Assembly: GCF_017744395.1 (NCBI RefSeq)
Contig: NZ_JAGIBI010000001.1
Coordinates: 558,001-622,000 of the forward strand
Length of the DNA: 64,000 nt
Reading direction: 5' to 3'
Origin: Herbaspirillum sp.
Lineage (GTDB): Bacteria > Pseudomonadota > Gammaproteobacteria > Burkholderiales > Burkholderiaceae_D
Part shown: one piece after another, positions 8,977 through 17,352 of the stretch
How positions within the stretch are numbered: position 1 is the first letter of the stretch
Layout of the letters: each line of letters opens with the position of its first letter
Program-made: the position numbers and the translations under genes
The notes under the pieces: model-generated
What the model was told of the DNA's origin: nothing
Databases searched by the model: none
What the model saw: only the letters and a program-made list of their open reading frames with translations

Positions 8977-9136
8977 GGCTTTGTCTCCCACTTATTAGAG
9001 GTTTAGGTTTAGTCGCAGTACAAATCCCAACCCGGCGGGTGCTGCATGACGGGGTGGGACAAAACGTCCAATCGCCAACACACTTTATTGCCGTTACATT
9101 AGCATGCTCTGCTACATACGACTGGACTTTTCCTTC

Positions 9137-10072
9137 ATGGTTTCTAAAATACTCCGTCGCGGATTGTTCCTCCTGCCCGCTATTTTGTTGGCTGGATGCA
9201 ACACCGTAGTGATGAATCCCTCCGGCGACATCGCTTCCCAGCAGGGACGCCTGATCGTCATTTCCACCATCCTGATGCTCCTGATCATCGTACCGGTGAT
9301 CGCGCTGACCGTGCTGTTCGCATGGCGTTATCGCAAGAGCAACACTTCCGCGCCGTACGAGCCCGAGTGGGATCACTCGACCCGCCTGGAGCTGGTCATC
9401 TGGGGCGCGCCGCTGCTGATCATCATCGCACTCGGCCTGCTGACCTGGATCACCACGCACACGCTGGACCCGTACCGTCCGCTGTCGCGCCTGGATGCGG
9501 AACGCCCGATCCCGCCGGAAACCAAGACCCTGACGGTCGAAGTGGTGGCGCTGGACTGGAAGTGGCTGTTCATCTATCCGGAGCAGGGCATTGCTACCGT
9601 GAACGAGCTGGCCGCCCCGGTCGATACCCCGATCCAGTTCAAGATCACCGCCTCCAACGTGATGAACTCGTTCTACATTCCCGCCCTGGCCGGCCAGATC
9701 TACGCGATGCCGAGCATGGAAACCAAGCTGCACGCGGTCATCAACAAGGCCGGCGAATACGAGGGCTTCTCGGCCAACTACAGCGGCGCGGGCTTCTCGC
9801 ACATGCGCTTCAAGTTCCACGGCCTGGACCAGAAGGGCTTTGACGACTGGGTCAAGAAGGCCAAGTCCGAGTCCGGCGCCATGACGCGCGCCGACTACCT
9901 GCAACTGGAAAAGCCCAGCGAGCGCGAACCGGCCCGCCTGTTCGGCAAGGTCGACACCGGCCTGTTCCATGCGATCGTCAACCGCTGCGTCGAGCCGAAT
10001 TCGGTCTGCCTGGACAAGATGATGGCCGCCGACCTGAACGTGAAGCCCGGCCAGCAGAAGCATGAAGAGTGA
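9137..10072 (+). CDS. cyoA: cytochrome o ubiquinol oxidase subunit II
   Basis: A 311-residue lipoprotein subunit of the bo3-type terminal oxidase. A signal with lipobox LLAGC (Cys about residue 21), two membrane helices (about 37-58 and 83-105), then the periplasmic cupredoxin domain, which lacks the CuA ligands as expected for a quinol oxidase (for example ASNVMNSFYIPALAGQIYAMP). The ATG at 9137 places the signal peptide properly; an upstream ATG at 9104 would add an unlikely tail. It is first in cyoABCD-surf1-regB-regA, divergent from an MHS transporter. Confidence 0.95.
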   Translation: MVSKILRRGLFLLPAILLAGCNTVVMNPSGDIASQQGRLIVISTILMLLIIVPVIALTVLFAWRYRKSNTSAPYEPEWDHSTRLELVIWGAPLLIIIALGLLTWITTHTLDPYRPLSRLDAERPIPPETKTLTVEVVALDWKWLFIYPEQGIATVNELAAPVDTPIQFKITASNVMNSFYIPALAGQIYAMPSMETKLHAVINKAGEYEGFSANYSGAGFSHMRFKFHGLDQKGFDDWVKKAKSESGAMTRADYLQLEKPSEREPARLFGKVDTGLFHAIVNRCVEPNSVCLDKMMAADLNVKPGQQKHEE

Positions 10073-10111
10073 CCGTTCCGAGCGTAGTAGCCGCGCAGTA
10101 AGCGGTATTGG

Positions 10112-10131
10112 CGCAGCAGCCTGTTGCTGCG
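10112..10131 (+). other. intercistronic hairpin between cyoA and cyoB
   Basis: CGCAGCA (10112-10118) and TGCTGCG (10125-10131) form a seven-bp stem with a six-base loop in the 90-bp gap between cyoA and cyoB. There is no U-tract, so it is not a normal terminator; it might set relative mRNA levels of subunits. Confidence 0.35.
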
Positions 10132-10162
10132 TCCTGGTTTCCTTTTTCTCCGGGAAGTAAAG

Positions 10163-12166
10163 ATGTCCGACAATTTTGACCTGATAAAGCTGATCTTCGG
10201 TCGCCTCAGCCTGGAAGCGATTCCATACCATGAGCCGATCCTGATCGGCACCTTCGCCGCAGTCGCCCTGGGCGGCATCGTGTTGCTGGCGCTGCTGACC
10301 AAGTATCGCCTGTGGGGCATGCTGTGGCGCGACTGGTTCACCAGCATCGACCACAAGCGCATCGGCATCATGTACATCGTACTGGCCATCGTCATGCTGC
10401 TGCGCGGTTTCTCCGACGCCATCATGATGCGCGCGCAGCAAGCCATCGCCTTCGGCGACAACCCCGGCTTCCTGCCGCCGCACCACTACGACCAGGTGTT
10501 CACCGCCCACGGCGTGATCATGATCTTCTTCGTGGCCATGCCCCTGGTGACCGGCCTGATGAACTACGTCGTGCCCCTGCAGATCGGCGCGCGCGACGTG
10601 GCGTTCCCGTTCCTCAACAACTTCAGCTTCTGGATGACCACCTTCGGCGCGCTGCTGGTGATGGCGTCGCTGTTCGTGGGCGAATTCGCCCGCACCGGCT
10701 GGCTGGCCTACCCGCCGCTGTCGGGCATCCTGTACAGCCCGGATGTCGGGGTCGACTACTACATATGGGCCTTGCAGGTGGCCGGGGTAGGGACGCTGCT
10801 GTCGGGCATCAACCTGGTGGTCACCATCGTCAAGATGCGCGCCCCCGGCATGAACATGATGAAGATGCCCGTCTTCACCTGGACCTCGCTGTGCACCAAC
10901 GTGCTGATCGTGGCCGCCTTCCCGGTCCTGACCGCCGTGCTGGCCATGCTCTCGCTGGACCGCGTCTTCGGCACTAACTTCTTCACCAACGACATGGGCG
11001 GCAACGCCATGATGTACGTGAACCTGATCTGGATCTGGGGCCACCCCGAGGTCTACATCCTGGTGCTGCCGGCGTTCGGCATCTTCTCCGAGATCGTCTC
11101 GACCTTCAGCGGCAAGCGCCTGTTCGGCTATACCTCCATGGTGTACGCGACCGTCGTGATCACCATCCTGTCGTACCTGGTGTGGCTGCACCACTTCTTC
11201 ACGATGGGTTCGGGCGCCAGCGTGAACTCGTTCTTCGGCATCACAACGATGATCATCTCGATCCCGACCGGCGCCAAGATCTTCAACTGGCTGTTCACCA
11301 TGTACCGCGGCCGCATCCGCTTTGAAGTGCCCATGCTGTGGACCATCGGTTTCATGATCACCTTCGTGATCGGCGGCATGACCGGCGTGCTGCTGGCCGT
11401 TCCCCCGGCCGACTTCGTGCTGCACAACAGCCTGTTCCTGATCGCCCACTTCCACAACGTGATCATCGGCGGCGTGGTGTTCGGCATGTTCGCCGGCATC
11501 AACTTCTGGTTCCCGAAGGCCTTCGGCTTCAAGCTCAACGATTTCTGGGGCCGCTGCTCGTTCTGGTTCTGGCTGGTCGGCTTCTACCTGGCCTTCATGC
11601 CGCTGTACGTGCTGGGCCTGATGGGCGTGACCCGCCGCCTGAGCCACTTCGACGATCCATCGCTGCAGATCTGGTTCGTGATCGCCGCGCTGGGCGCCGG
11701 CCTGATCGCCCTGGGCATCGCTTCGTTCATCATCCAGATCTACGTGTCCATCCGCGACCGCAAGAAGCTGGCCGACGTCACCGGCGATCCGTGGGATGGC
11801 CGTACCCTGGAATGGTCGACCTCGTCGCCGCCGCCGGCCTATAACTTCGCGTTCACCCCGGTGGTGCATGACAACGACGCCTGGACCGACATGAAGAAGC
11901 ACGACTACAAGCGTCCGCTGGGCGACTTCGTCGAAATCCACATGCCGAAGAACACCGGCGCCGGCTTCATCATCGCAGCGCTGTCGGCCGCATTCGGCTT
12001 CGCCATGATCTGGCACATGTGGCTGCCGGCAGTGGCCGCCTTCATCGCCGTGGTGGTGGCGTCCATCGTCCACACCTTTAATTACAACCGCGACTACTAC
12101 ATCCCGGCCGACGAAGTCGTCCGTGTCGAAGCAGAGCGCACTCGTCTGTTGAATAGCCATGTCTGA
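10163..12166 (+). CDS. cyoB: cytochrome o ubiquinol oxidase subunit I
   Basis: A 667-residue heme-copper oxidase core subunit that reduces oxygen to water and pumps protons. Visible ligands: low-spin heme His in [10 protein letters not shown], CuB/Tyr crosslink motif [15 protein letters not shown], CuB histidines in WLHHFFTMG, heme histidines in [11 protein letters not shown], and the K-channel Lys in [11 protein letters not shown]. The Glu in HPEVY is the D-channel terminus. Start at 10163 follows GGGAAG; the longer frame from 10124 is non-homologous. It overlaps cyoC by eight bases. Length is close to the E. coli protein (663). Confidence 0.97.
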   Translation: MSDNFDLIKLIFGRLSLEAIPYHEPILIGTFAAVALGGIVLLALLTKYRLWGMLWRDWFTSIDHKRIGIMYIVLAIVMLLRGFSDAIMMRAQQAIAFGDNPGFLPPHHYDQVFTAHGVIMIFFVAMPLVTGLMNYVVPLQIGARDVAFPFLNNFSFWMTTFGALLVMASLFVGEFARTGWLAYPPLSGILYSPDVGVDYYIWALQVAGVGTLLSGINLVVTIVKMRAPGMNMMKMPVFTWTSLCTNVLIVAAFPVLTAVLAMLSLDRVFGTNFFTNDMGGNAMMYVNLIWIWGHPEVYILVLPAFGIFSEIVSTFSGKRLFGYTSMVYATVVITILSYLVWLHHFFTMGSGASVNSFFGITTMIISIPTGAKIFNWLFTMYRGRIRFEVPMLWTIGFMITFVIGGMTGVLLAVPPADFVLHNSLFLIAHFHNVIIGGVVFGMFAGINFWFPKAFGFKLNDFWGRCSFWFWLVGFYLAFMPLYVLGLMGVTRRLSHFDDPSLQIWFVIAALGAGLIALGIASFIIQIYVSIRDRKKLADVTGDPWDGRTLEWSTSSPPPAYNFAFTPVVHDNDAWTDMKKHDYKRPLGDFVEIHMPKNTGAGFIIAALSAAFGFAMIWHMWLPAVAAFIAVVVASIVHTFNYNRDYYIPADEVVRVEAERTRLLNSHV

Positions 12167-12785
12167 AGCGATTAACTCCACGGCCGGCGCGACGCCAAGC
12201 TCGCGTTTCTGGACCCGCCATCACCATCCGGAGAACGGCACCCTGCTGGGCTTCTGGATCTACCTGATGAGCGACTGCCTGATCTTCGCCTGCCTGTTTG
12301 CGTGCTATGCCGTGCTCGGCCGCAACTACGCCGGCGGCCCGACCGGCGCCGAACTGTTCGACCTGCCGCTGGTGGCGCTCAACACCGCGCTGCTGCTGCT
12401 GTCGTCGATCACCTACGGCTTCGCCATGCTGTCGATGCAGGCCAAGAAGCAGCAGAACACGCTGGTCTGGCTGGCCGTCACCGGCTTGCTGGGCGCGGGC
12501 TTCATCTACTTCGAACTGTATGAGTTCCTGCACCTGATCCACGAAGGCGCCGGCCCGGGCCGCAGCGGTTTCCTGACCTCGTTCTTCGCGCTGGTCGGCA
12601 CCCACGGCCTGCACGTGAGCTTCGGCATCATCTGGCTGATCGTGCTGATGTTCCAGGTCAACAAGCATGGCCTGACCCCGGAAAACGGCCGCCGCCTGAT
12701 GTGCCTGTCGATGTTCTGGCACTTCCTGGACGTGGTCTGGATCGGCGTCTTTACCTTTGTCTACCTGATGGGAGTCCTGCCATGA
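12159..12785 (+). CDS. cyoC: cytochrome o ubiquinol oxidase subunit III
   Basis: A 208-residue integral membrane subunit with five hydrophobic helices, typical of CyoC (E. coli 204). Recognisable segments are [35 protein letters not shown] and [19 protein letters not shown]. It stabilises the oxidase core. Start overlaps the cyoB stop by eight bases and its own stop overlaps cyoD as ATGA, indicating translational coupling. Confidence 0.95.
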   Translation: MSEAINSTAGATPSSRFWTRHHHPENGTLLGFWIYLMSDCLIFACLFACYAVLGRNYAGGPTGAELFDLPLVALNTALLLLSSITYGFAMLSMQAKKQQNTLVWLAVTGLLGAGFIYFELYEFLHLIHEGAGPGRSGFLTSFFALVGTHGLHVSFGIIWLIVLMFQVNKHGLTPENGRRLMCLSMFWHFLDVVWIGVFTFVYLMGVLP

Positions 12786-13255
12786 GCCGCGGCCACCAAG
12801 AACACCCGGCCCGCCCGATGGGCCAGCATGACGACCATCACCACGGTCACGATGACCACGGTTCGCATGGTTCGATGAAAGACTACGTCACCGGCTTCGT
12901 GCTGGCAGTCATCCTGACCGCCATCCCGTTCTGGCTGGTGATGGGCAAGAAGATCGAAAGCCCGAGCAGCATGGCGATCGTGCTGCTGGCCTTCGCCGCC
13001 GTCCAGATCGTGGTGCACATCAAGTATTTCCTGCACATGAACGGCAAGGCCGAAGGCGGCTGGAACATGCTGTCGATGATCTTTACCATCGTCGTCGTCG
13101 GCATTACGCTGTCCGGCTCGCTGTGGGTCATGTACCACCTGAACCACAACATGATGCCGACCATGTCGCCGCAGAACATGCCTAACGAAACCGTGCCGCA
13201 GTCGATGCAGCAAAGCATGCCGGGCATGCAACACGCGACGCCGCAAGCGAAATGA
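12782..13255 (+). CDS. cyoD: cytochrome o ubiquinol oxidase subunit IV, His/Met-rich termini
   Basis: A 157-residue CyoD with the usual three helices ([70 protein letters not shown]). It is longer than the E. coli subunit (109): the N-terminus has a cluster [16 protein letters not shown] and the C-terminus is rich in Met and His ([16 protein letters not shown]..., then [10 protein letters not shown]). Such tails are typical of copper-handling segments, suggesting a role in CuB supply, which is inference. Start at 12782 makes an ATGA overlap with cyoC; its stop makes another with surf1. Confidence 0.93.
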   Translation: MSRGHQEHPARPMGQHDDHHHGHDDHGSHGSMKDYVTGFVLAVILTAIPFWLVMGKKIESPSSMAIVLLAFAAVQIVVHIKYFLHMNGKAEGGWNMLSMIFTIVVVGITLSGSLWVMYHLNHNMMPTMSPQNMPNETVPQSMQQSMPGMQHATPQAK

Positions 13256-14103
13256 GCCAACCGCCACGCAAACGCGTGACGCAAGGCAACGGAACGGGGC
13301 GCGCGCAAGCCGCCCCGGCATCCCGCTCAAAAGCCAGCCTGATTTTCCTGGCGCTTTGTGCGGGATTTTTGTTTTTAGCCTTCGCCGCGCTCGGAACCTG
13401 GCAGGTCTACCGCCTGCAATGGAAGCTGGCGCTGATCGCCCGGGTCGATGCCCGCGTCCATGCGGAACCGGTGCCGGCGCCGGGACATGCGCAATGGCCG
13501 CAAGTCTCGCCGGACGCCGACGAATACCGCCGCGTCAGCCTGTGCGGCCGCTTCCTGTACGCCAAGACCACCGCCGTCCAGGCCAGCACCGACCTGGGCA
13601 GCGGTTCCTGGCTGCTGACCCCGCTGCAGACCGCCGACGGCGACCTGGTGCTGGTCAACCGCGGCTTCGTCGCCACCGCGCCGATCAAGTTGATCGCCAG
13701 CACCGCCCAGGACGATCCGAACGGGCCGCAGATCGAGGTGGTCGGACTGGTGCGCATGAGCGAGCGGGGCGGCGGCTTCCTGCGCAGCAACGAGCCGCAG
13801 CAGAACCGCTGGTATTCGCGCGACGTCCAGGCCATCGCCGCCGCGCGCGGACTGGCGCCGGAGCGCGTGGCGCCTTACTTCGTCGATGCCGACCGCGCCT
13901 CCTCGCAAGCCAACGCCGCCGGCGCCCCCGATGCCGAAAAGCCGGTCGGCGGGCTGACCGTGATCGCCTTCCACAACAGCCACCTGGTCTATGCGCTGAC
14001 CTGGTATGCGCTGGCCTTGATGGCCGCCGGCGCCGGATATTGGGTCGTGCGCGACGAACGCCGCCGCGCGCGGCGGGGACACAACGATGACCAGCGCAAC
14101 TGA
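13252..14103 (+). CDS. SURF1 family cytochrome oxidase assembly protein
   Basis: A 283-residue protein with two membrane helices at the ends (about 28-52, LIFLALCAGFLFLAFAALGTWQ, and 243-262) flanking a periplasmic domain with SURF1 landmarks: LGTWQVYRLQWK, GRFL, LLTPLQTADGDLVLVNRGFV and NSHLVYALTWYALALM near the C-terminus. SURF1/Shy1 assists heme A or heme O insertion into heme-copper oxidases. Start overlaps cyoD as ATGA; its end overlaps the kinase gene by 17 bases, so it is cotranslated with both. Confidence 0.92.
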   Translation: MSQPPRKRVTQGNGTGRAQAAPASRSKASLIFLALCAGFLFLAFAALGTWQVYRLQWKLALIARVDARVHAEPVPAPGHAQWPQVSPDADEYRRVSLCGRFLYAKTTAVQASTDLGSGSWLLTPLQTADGDLVLVNRGFVATAPIKLIASTAQDDPNGPQIEVVGLVRMSERGGGFLRSNEPQQNRWYSRDVQAIAAARGLAPERVAPYFVDADRASSQANAAGAPDAEKPVGGLTVIAFHNSHLVYALTWYALALMAAGAGYWVVRDERRRARRGHNDDQRN

Positions 14104-15463
14104 CGCAAGCGGGGCCGGCAAGCCCAGGACGCTCAAGGAGCGCTGGCAGCGCCTGAGGCAGGGCGAGGAAAACCCGGCCGGCCACCAGAACATGCTGCTG
14201 CTGATCCAGCTGCGCTGGCTGGCGGTGCTGGGGCAGATTTCCACCGTCGCCTTCGTGGTGCTGGCGTTCGACATCCGCCTGCCGCTGCCGCATATGCTGG
14301 AGGTGCTGTCCTGCCTGGTCGCCTTCAACATCGCCAGCCACCTGCGCTGGCATGAGCACCGCACCGTCACCAACGCCGAACTGTTCCTGGCCTTGCTGGT
14401 GGACGTGGCGGCGCTGACCTTCCAGCTCTACCTCTCCGGCGGCATCACCAACCCGTTCGCCTTCCTCTACCTGATGCAGATCATCCTCTCGGCGGTGCTG
14501 CTCAAGCCCTGGTCGAGCTGGGCCATCGTCGGTATTACCCTCGGTTGCCTGGCCGGGCTGGCGCTGTTTTCCGAACCGTTGGCGCTGCCGCCCGACACAG
14601 GCCACGGCCCGTTCAGCCTGTATGTGGACGGCACGCTGATCTGCTTCCTGCTCAACGCCGGCCTGCTGGTGTTCTTCATCACCCGCATCAACAGCAACCT
14701 GCGCGCCGGCGACGCCTTGCTGGCCGACCTGCGCCAGCGCGCCGCCGAAGAGGACCACATCGTGCGCATGGGCCTCCTGGCGTCCGGCGCGGCGCACGAG
14801 CTGGGCACGCCGCTGTCGACCTTGTCGGTGATCCTGGGCGACTGGCGCCGCATGCCGGAAATCAGCCGGCGCGAGGAATTGCTGGAAGACATCAGCGAGA
14901 TGGAGGCCCAGCTGCAGCGCTGCAAATCCATCGTCAGCGGGGTGCTGCTGTCGGCCGGCGAAGCGCGCGGCGAATCCTCGGTCAAGACCACCCTCAACAC
15001 CTTCCTCGACAGCGTGGCCGAGGACTGGCGCAAATCGCGCCCGGTCGCGGCGTTCGAGTACCGCAACCAGATCGAACAGGACGTGCCGGTGGTGTTCGAC
15101 TCGGCCATCAAGCAGATGCTGGGCAATGTGCTGGACAACGCCTTCGAAGTCTCGCCCGAATGGCTCTCGCTGCTGGTCAAGCGGGAAGGGGACTTGCTGC
15201 TGATGGAAGTGAGCGACCGCGGGACCGGTTTCCCGGAATGGATGCTCAGCCAGCTCGGCAAGCCTTACCAGTCGACCAAGGGCAAGCCGGGACGCGGCCT
15301 GGGGTTGTTCTTCGTGGTCAACGTCGCCCGCAAGCTGGGCGGACGGATCGCCGCCAGCAACATCGAAACCGGCGGCGCCAGGGTGACGCTGACCCTGCCG
15401 TTGGCGGCGATCAGCCTGGAAGAGCCCGATTCCGGCGATCCCGCGGGCCAGGCGGCAAGCTGA
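14087..15463 (+). CDS. regB: RegB/PrrB/ActS-type redox sensor histidine kinase
   Basis: A 458-residue kinase with six hydrophobic segments (about 38-200) and a cytoplasmic kinase core. It carries the RegB quinone-binding heptad GGITNPF (residues 118-124), the H-box GAAHELGTPLSTL with His237, an N-box GNVLDNAFEVS and G-box GRGLGLFFV. Cys279 in LQRCKSIV lies 42 residues after the His, close to the 40-residue spacing of the redox-active Cys265 from His225 in Rhodobacter RegB. RegB responds to the ubiquinone pool and redox state. Placed directly after cyoABCD-surf1, it probably tunes respiration. The symbol is by homology. Confidence 0.9.
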   Translation: MTSATDASGAGKPRTLKERWQRLRQGEENPAGHQNMLLLIQLRWLAVLGQISTVAFVVLAFDIRLPLPHMLEVLSCLVAFNIASHLRWHEHRTVTNAELFLALLVDVAALTFQLYLSGGITNPFAFLYLMQIILSAVLLKPWSSWAIVGITLGCLAGLALFSEPLALPPDTGHGPFSLYVDGTLICFLLNAGLLVFFITRINSNLRAGDALLADLRQRAAEEDHIVRMGLLASGAAHELGTPLSTLSVILGDWRRMPEISRREELLEDISEMEAQLQRCKSIVSGVLLSAGEARGESSVKTTLNTFLDSVAEDWRKSRPVAAFEYRNQIEQDVPVVFDSAIKQMLGNVLDNAFEVSPEWLSLLVKREGDLLLMEVSDRGTGFPEWMLSQLGKPYQSTKGKPGRGLGLFFVVNVARKLGGRIAASNIETGGARVTLTLPLAAISLEEPDSGDPAGQAAS

Positions 15464-15567
15464 TATCGCCTGATTCCCATATTTCATGCGGCGCCGTAGG
15501 CGCTGCGACCCGATCTGGCAATACAATAGCGGGTTGAAAAAGCAGAAAGAAATATAGGAATTGCAAC

Positions 15568-16104
15568 ATGACGGCTGATCGCCTGCTTCTGATCATCGAG
15601 GATGACGCCGCCTTCGCCCGCACCTTGAGCCGCTCCTTCGAACGCCGCGGCTACACGGTGCTGCAAGCCTCCAACCAGGAGGAAGCGGCCGCCCATCTCC
15701 AGGACCACAATCCGGGCTATGCCGTGGTCGACCTCAAGCTCGCCGGCAATGCCTCGGGCCTGGCCTGCGTACAGATGCTGCACACCCACGATCCGGCCAT
15801 GCTGATCGTGGTGCTGACCGGTTTCGCCAGCATCACCACCGCGGTGGAAGCGATCAAGCTGGGCGCCTGCCAGTACCTGGCCAAACCTTCCAATACCGAC
15901 GACATCGAGGCCGCCTTCGGCCATGTGGCCGGCGTGGCGGAGCTGGAATTGCCGGCGCGCGCGACGTCGATCAAGACCCTGGAATGGGAGCGCATCCACG
16001 AAGTGCTGGTGGAAACAGATTTCAATATCTCCGAAACCGCGCGCCGGCTTGGCATGCATCGCCGCACCCTGGCGCGCAAGCTGGAAAAGCAGCGCATCAA
16101 ATAA
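15568..16104 (+). CDS. regA: RegA/PrrA/ActR-type response regulator
   Basis: A 178-residue two-domain regulator: receiver (1-120) with acidic IIEDD, phospho-acceptor Asp55 in VVDLKLAG, Thr in VLTGFAS and Lys in LAKPS, then a Fis-type helix-turn-helix, NISETARRLGMHRRTLARKL, which is essentially the RegA signature. RegA activates or represses oxidase, carbon and nitrogen genes in response to RegB. AGGA lies eight bases before the ATG. The 104-bp gap from regB has no terminator, and only 11 bp separate it from the Liv binding protein, so all may share a transcript. Confidence 0.93.
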   Translation: MTADRLLLIIEDDAAFARTLSRSFERRGYTVLQASNQEEAAAHLQDHNPGYAVVDLKLAGNASGLACVQMLHTHDPAMLIVVLTGFASITTAVEAIKLGACQYLAKPSNTDDIEAAFGHVAGVAELELPARATSIKTLEWERIHEVLVETDFNISETARRLGMHRRTLARKLEKQRIK

Positions 16105-16115
16105 AAAGGACGAAG

Positions 16116-17309
16116 ATGGTCAACATGAAATTCCTGCTGGCAGCCGCTTCACTGGCCATCGCCGGCGCATCCCAGGGGCAAACCACCATCAAGATCGGCG
16201 AGATCAACAGCTACAAGGCGCAGCCGGCTTTCCTCGAACCGTACCGCCACGGCTGGGAAATGGCGCTCGACGAGGTCAATGCCGCCGGCGGCGTGCTGGG
16301 CAAGAAGCTGGAAGTGATCGCCCGCGACGACAACGGCAACCCCGGCGACTCGGTGCGCATCGCCGAGGAACTGATGTCGCGCGAGCGCGTGGCACTGCTG
16401 TTCGGCGGCTTCCTCTCCAACACCGGCCTGGCGCTGACCGACTATGCGAAACAGCGCAAGGTGTTCTTCCTCGCCGCCGAGCCGCTGACCGACAAGATCG
16501 TCTGGCACAACGGCAACAAGTACACCTACCGCCTGCGTCCCTCCACCTACATGCTGGTGGCTTCGGTGGTGAAAGAAGCCGCCAGGCTGAAGAAGAAGCG
16601 CTGGGCGGTGGTCTATCCCAACTACGAATACGGCCAGTCGGCCGTGGCCAGCTTCAAGACGCTGCTGAAGCAGGCGCAGCCCGACGTCGAATTCGTCGCC
16701 GAGCAGGCTACGCCGCTGGGCAAGATCGACGCCGGCTCGGTCACCCAGGCGCTGGCCGACGCCAAGCCTGACGCCATCTTCAACGCGCTGTTCGCCGCCG
16801 ACCTCGGCAAGTTCGTGCGCGAGGGCAATACCCGCGGCCTGTTCGATGGTGTGGAAGTGGTGTCGCTGCTGACCGGCGAACCGGAATACCTCGATCCGCT
16901 GAAGAATGAAGCGCCGGCCAACTGGATCGTCACCGGCTATCCCTGGTATGCGATCAACACGCCCGAGCACAAGAAGTTCGTCGATGCCTATCGCAAGAAA
17001 TTCAACGACTACCCGCGCAACGGTTCACTGGTCGGCTACAGTGCGCTGATGTCGATCGCCGCCGGCATCAAGAAGGCCGGCAGCACCGACGCCGACAAGC
17101 TGGCCGCCGCCTTCTCCGGGCTGAAGGTCGATACGCCGGTGGCCCCCATCGTCTATCGCGCGCAGGACCACCAGTCCACGCTGGGCGCCTTCGTCGGCCG
17201 CACCGGGCTCAAGGATGGAAAGGGCATCATGACCAGCTTCACCTATGTCGACGGCGCCGCGCTGCAATTGCCGGACGCCGAGGTGAAGAAGCTGCGGCCG
17301 GCAGACTGA
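16116..17309 (+). CDS. branched-chain amino acid-type ABC transporter substrate-binding protein
   Basis: A 397-residue periplasmic binding protein of the Leu/Ile/Val (Peripla_BP_6) family with a cleavable signal (MKFLLAAASLAIAGASQGQ). Typical features are IKIGEINSYKAQ, GWEMALDEVNAAGGVLGKKLEV and ARDDNGNP. The ligand could be an amino acid, amide or urea-like compound; the sequence does not decide. A second ATG nine bases downstream is possible; the first is kept because AAAGGACGAAG precedes it. It heads a complete transporter (fused permease and two ATPases) and starts 11 bp after regA. Confidence 0.9.
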   Translation: MVNMKFLLAAASLAIAGASQGQTTIKIGEINSYKAQPAFLEPYRHGWEMALDEVNAAGGVLGKKLEVIARDDNGNPGDSVRIAEELMSRERVALLFGGFLSNTGLALTDYAKQRKVFFLAAEPLTDKIVWHNGNKYTYRLRPSTYMLVASVVKEAARLKKKRWAVVYPNYEYGQSAVASFKTLLKQAQPDVEFVAEQATPLGKIDAGSVTQALADAKPDAIFNALFAADLGKFVREGNTRGLFDGVEVVSLLTGEPEYLDPLKNEAPANWIVTGYPWYAINTPEHKKFVDAYRKKFNDYPRNGSLVGYSALMSIAAGIKKAGSTDADKLAAAFSGLKVDTPVAPIVYRAQDHQSTLGAFVGRTGLKDGKGIMTSFTYVDGAALQLPDAEVKKLRPAD

Positions 17310-17352
17310 CCGCGTTTCCGATGACTGCTTCGAATCGGCAGGCGTGATTCCC

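Noticed and set aside
8918-12181. A 1087-codon minus-strand open frame opposite cyoA-cyoB
   Set aside because: It is antisense to clearly conserved oxidase genes, very rich in His, Gln and Asp with no family motifs; a high-GC shadow frame.
13685-15526. 613-codon minus-strand frame opposite surf1 and regB
   Set aside because: Antisense to genes with clear motifs; Arg/Gln-rich without domain.
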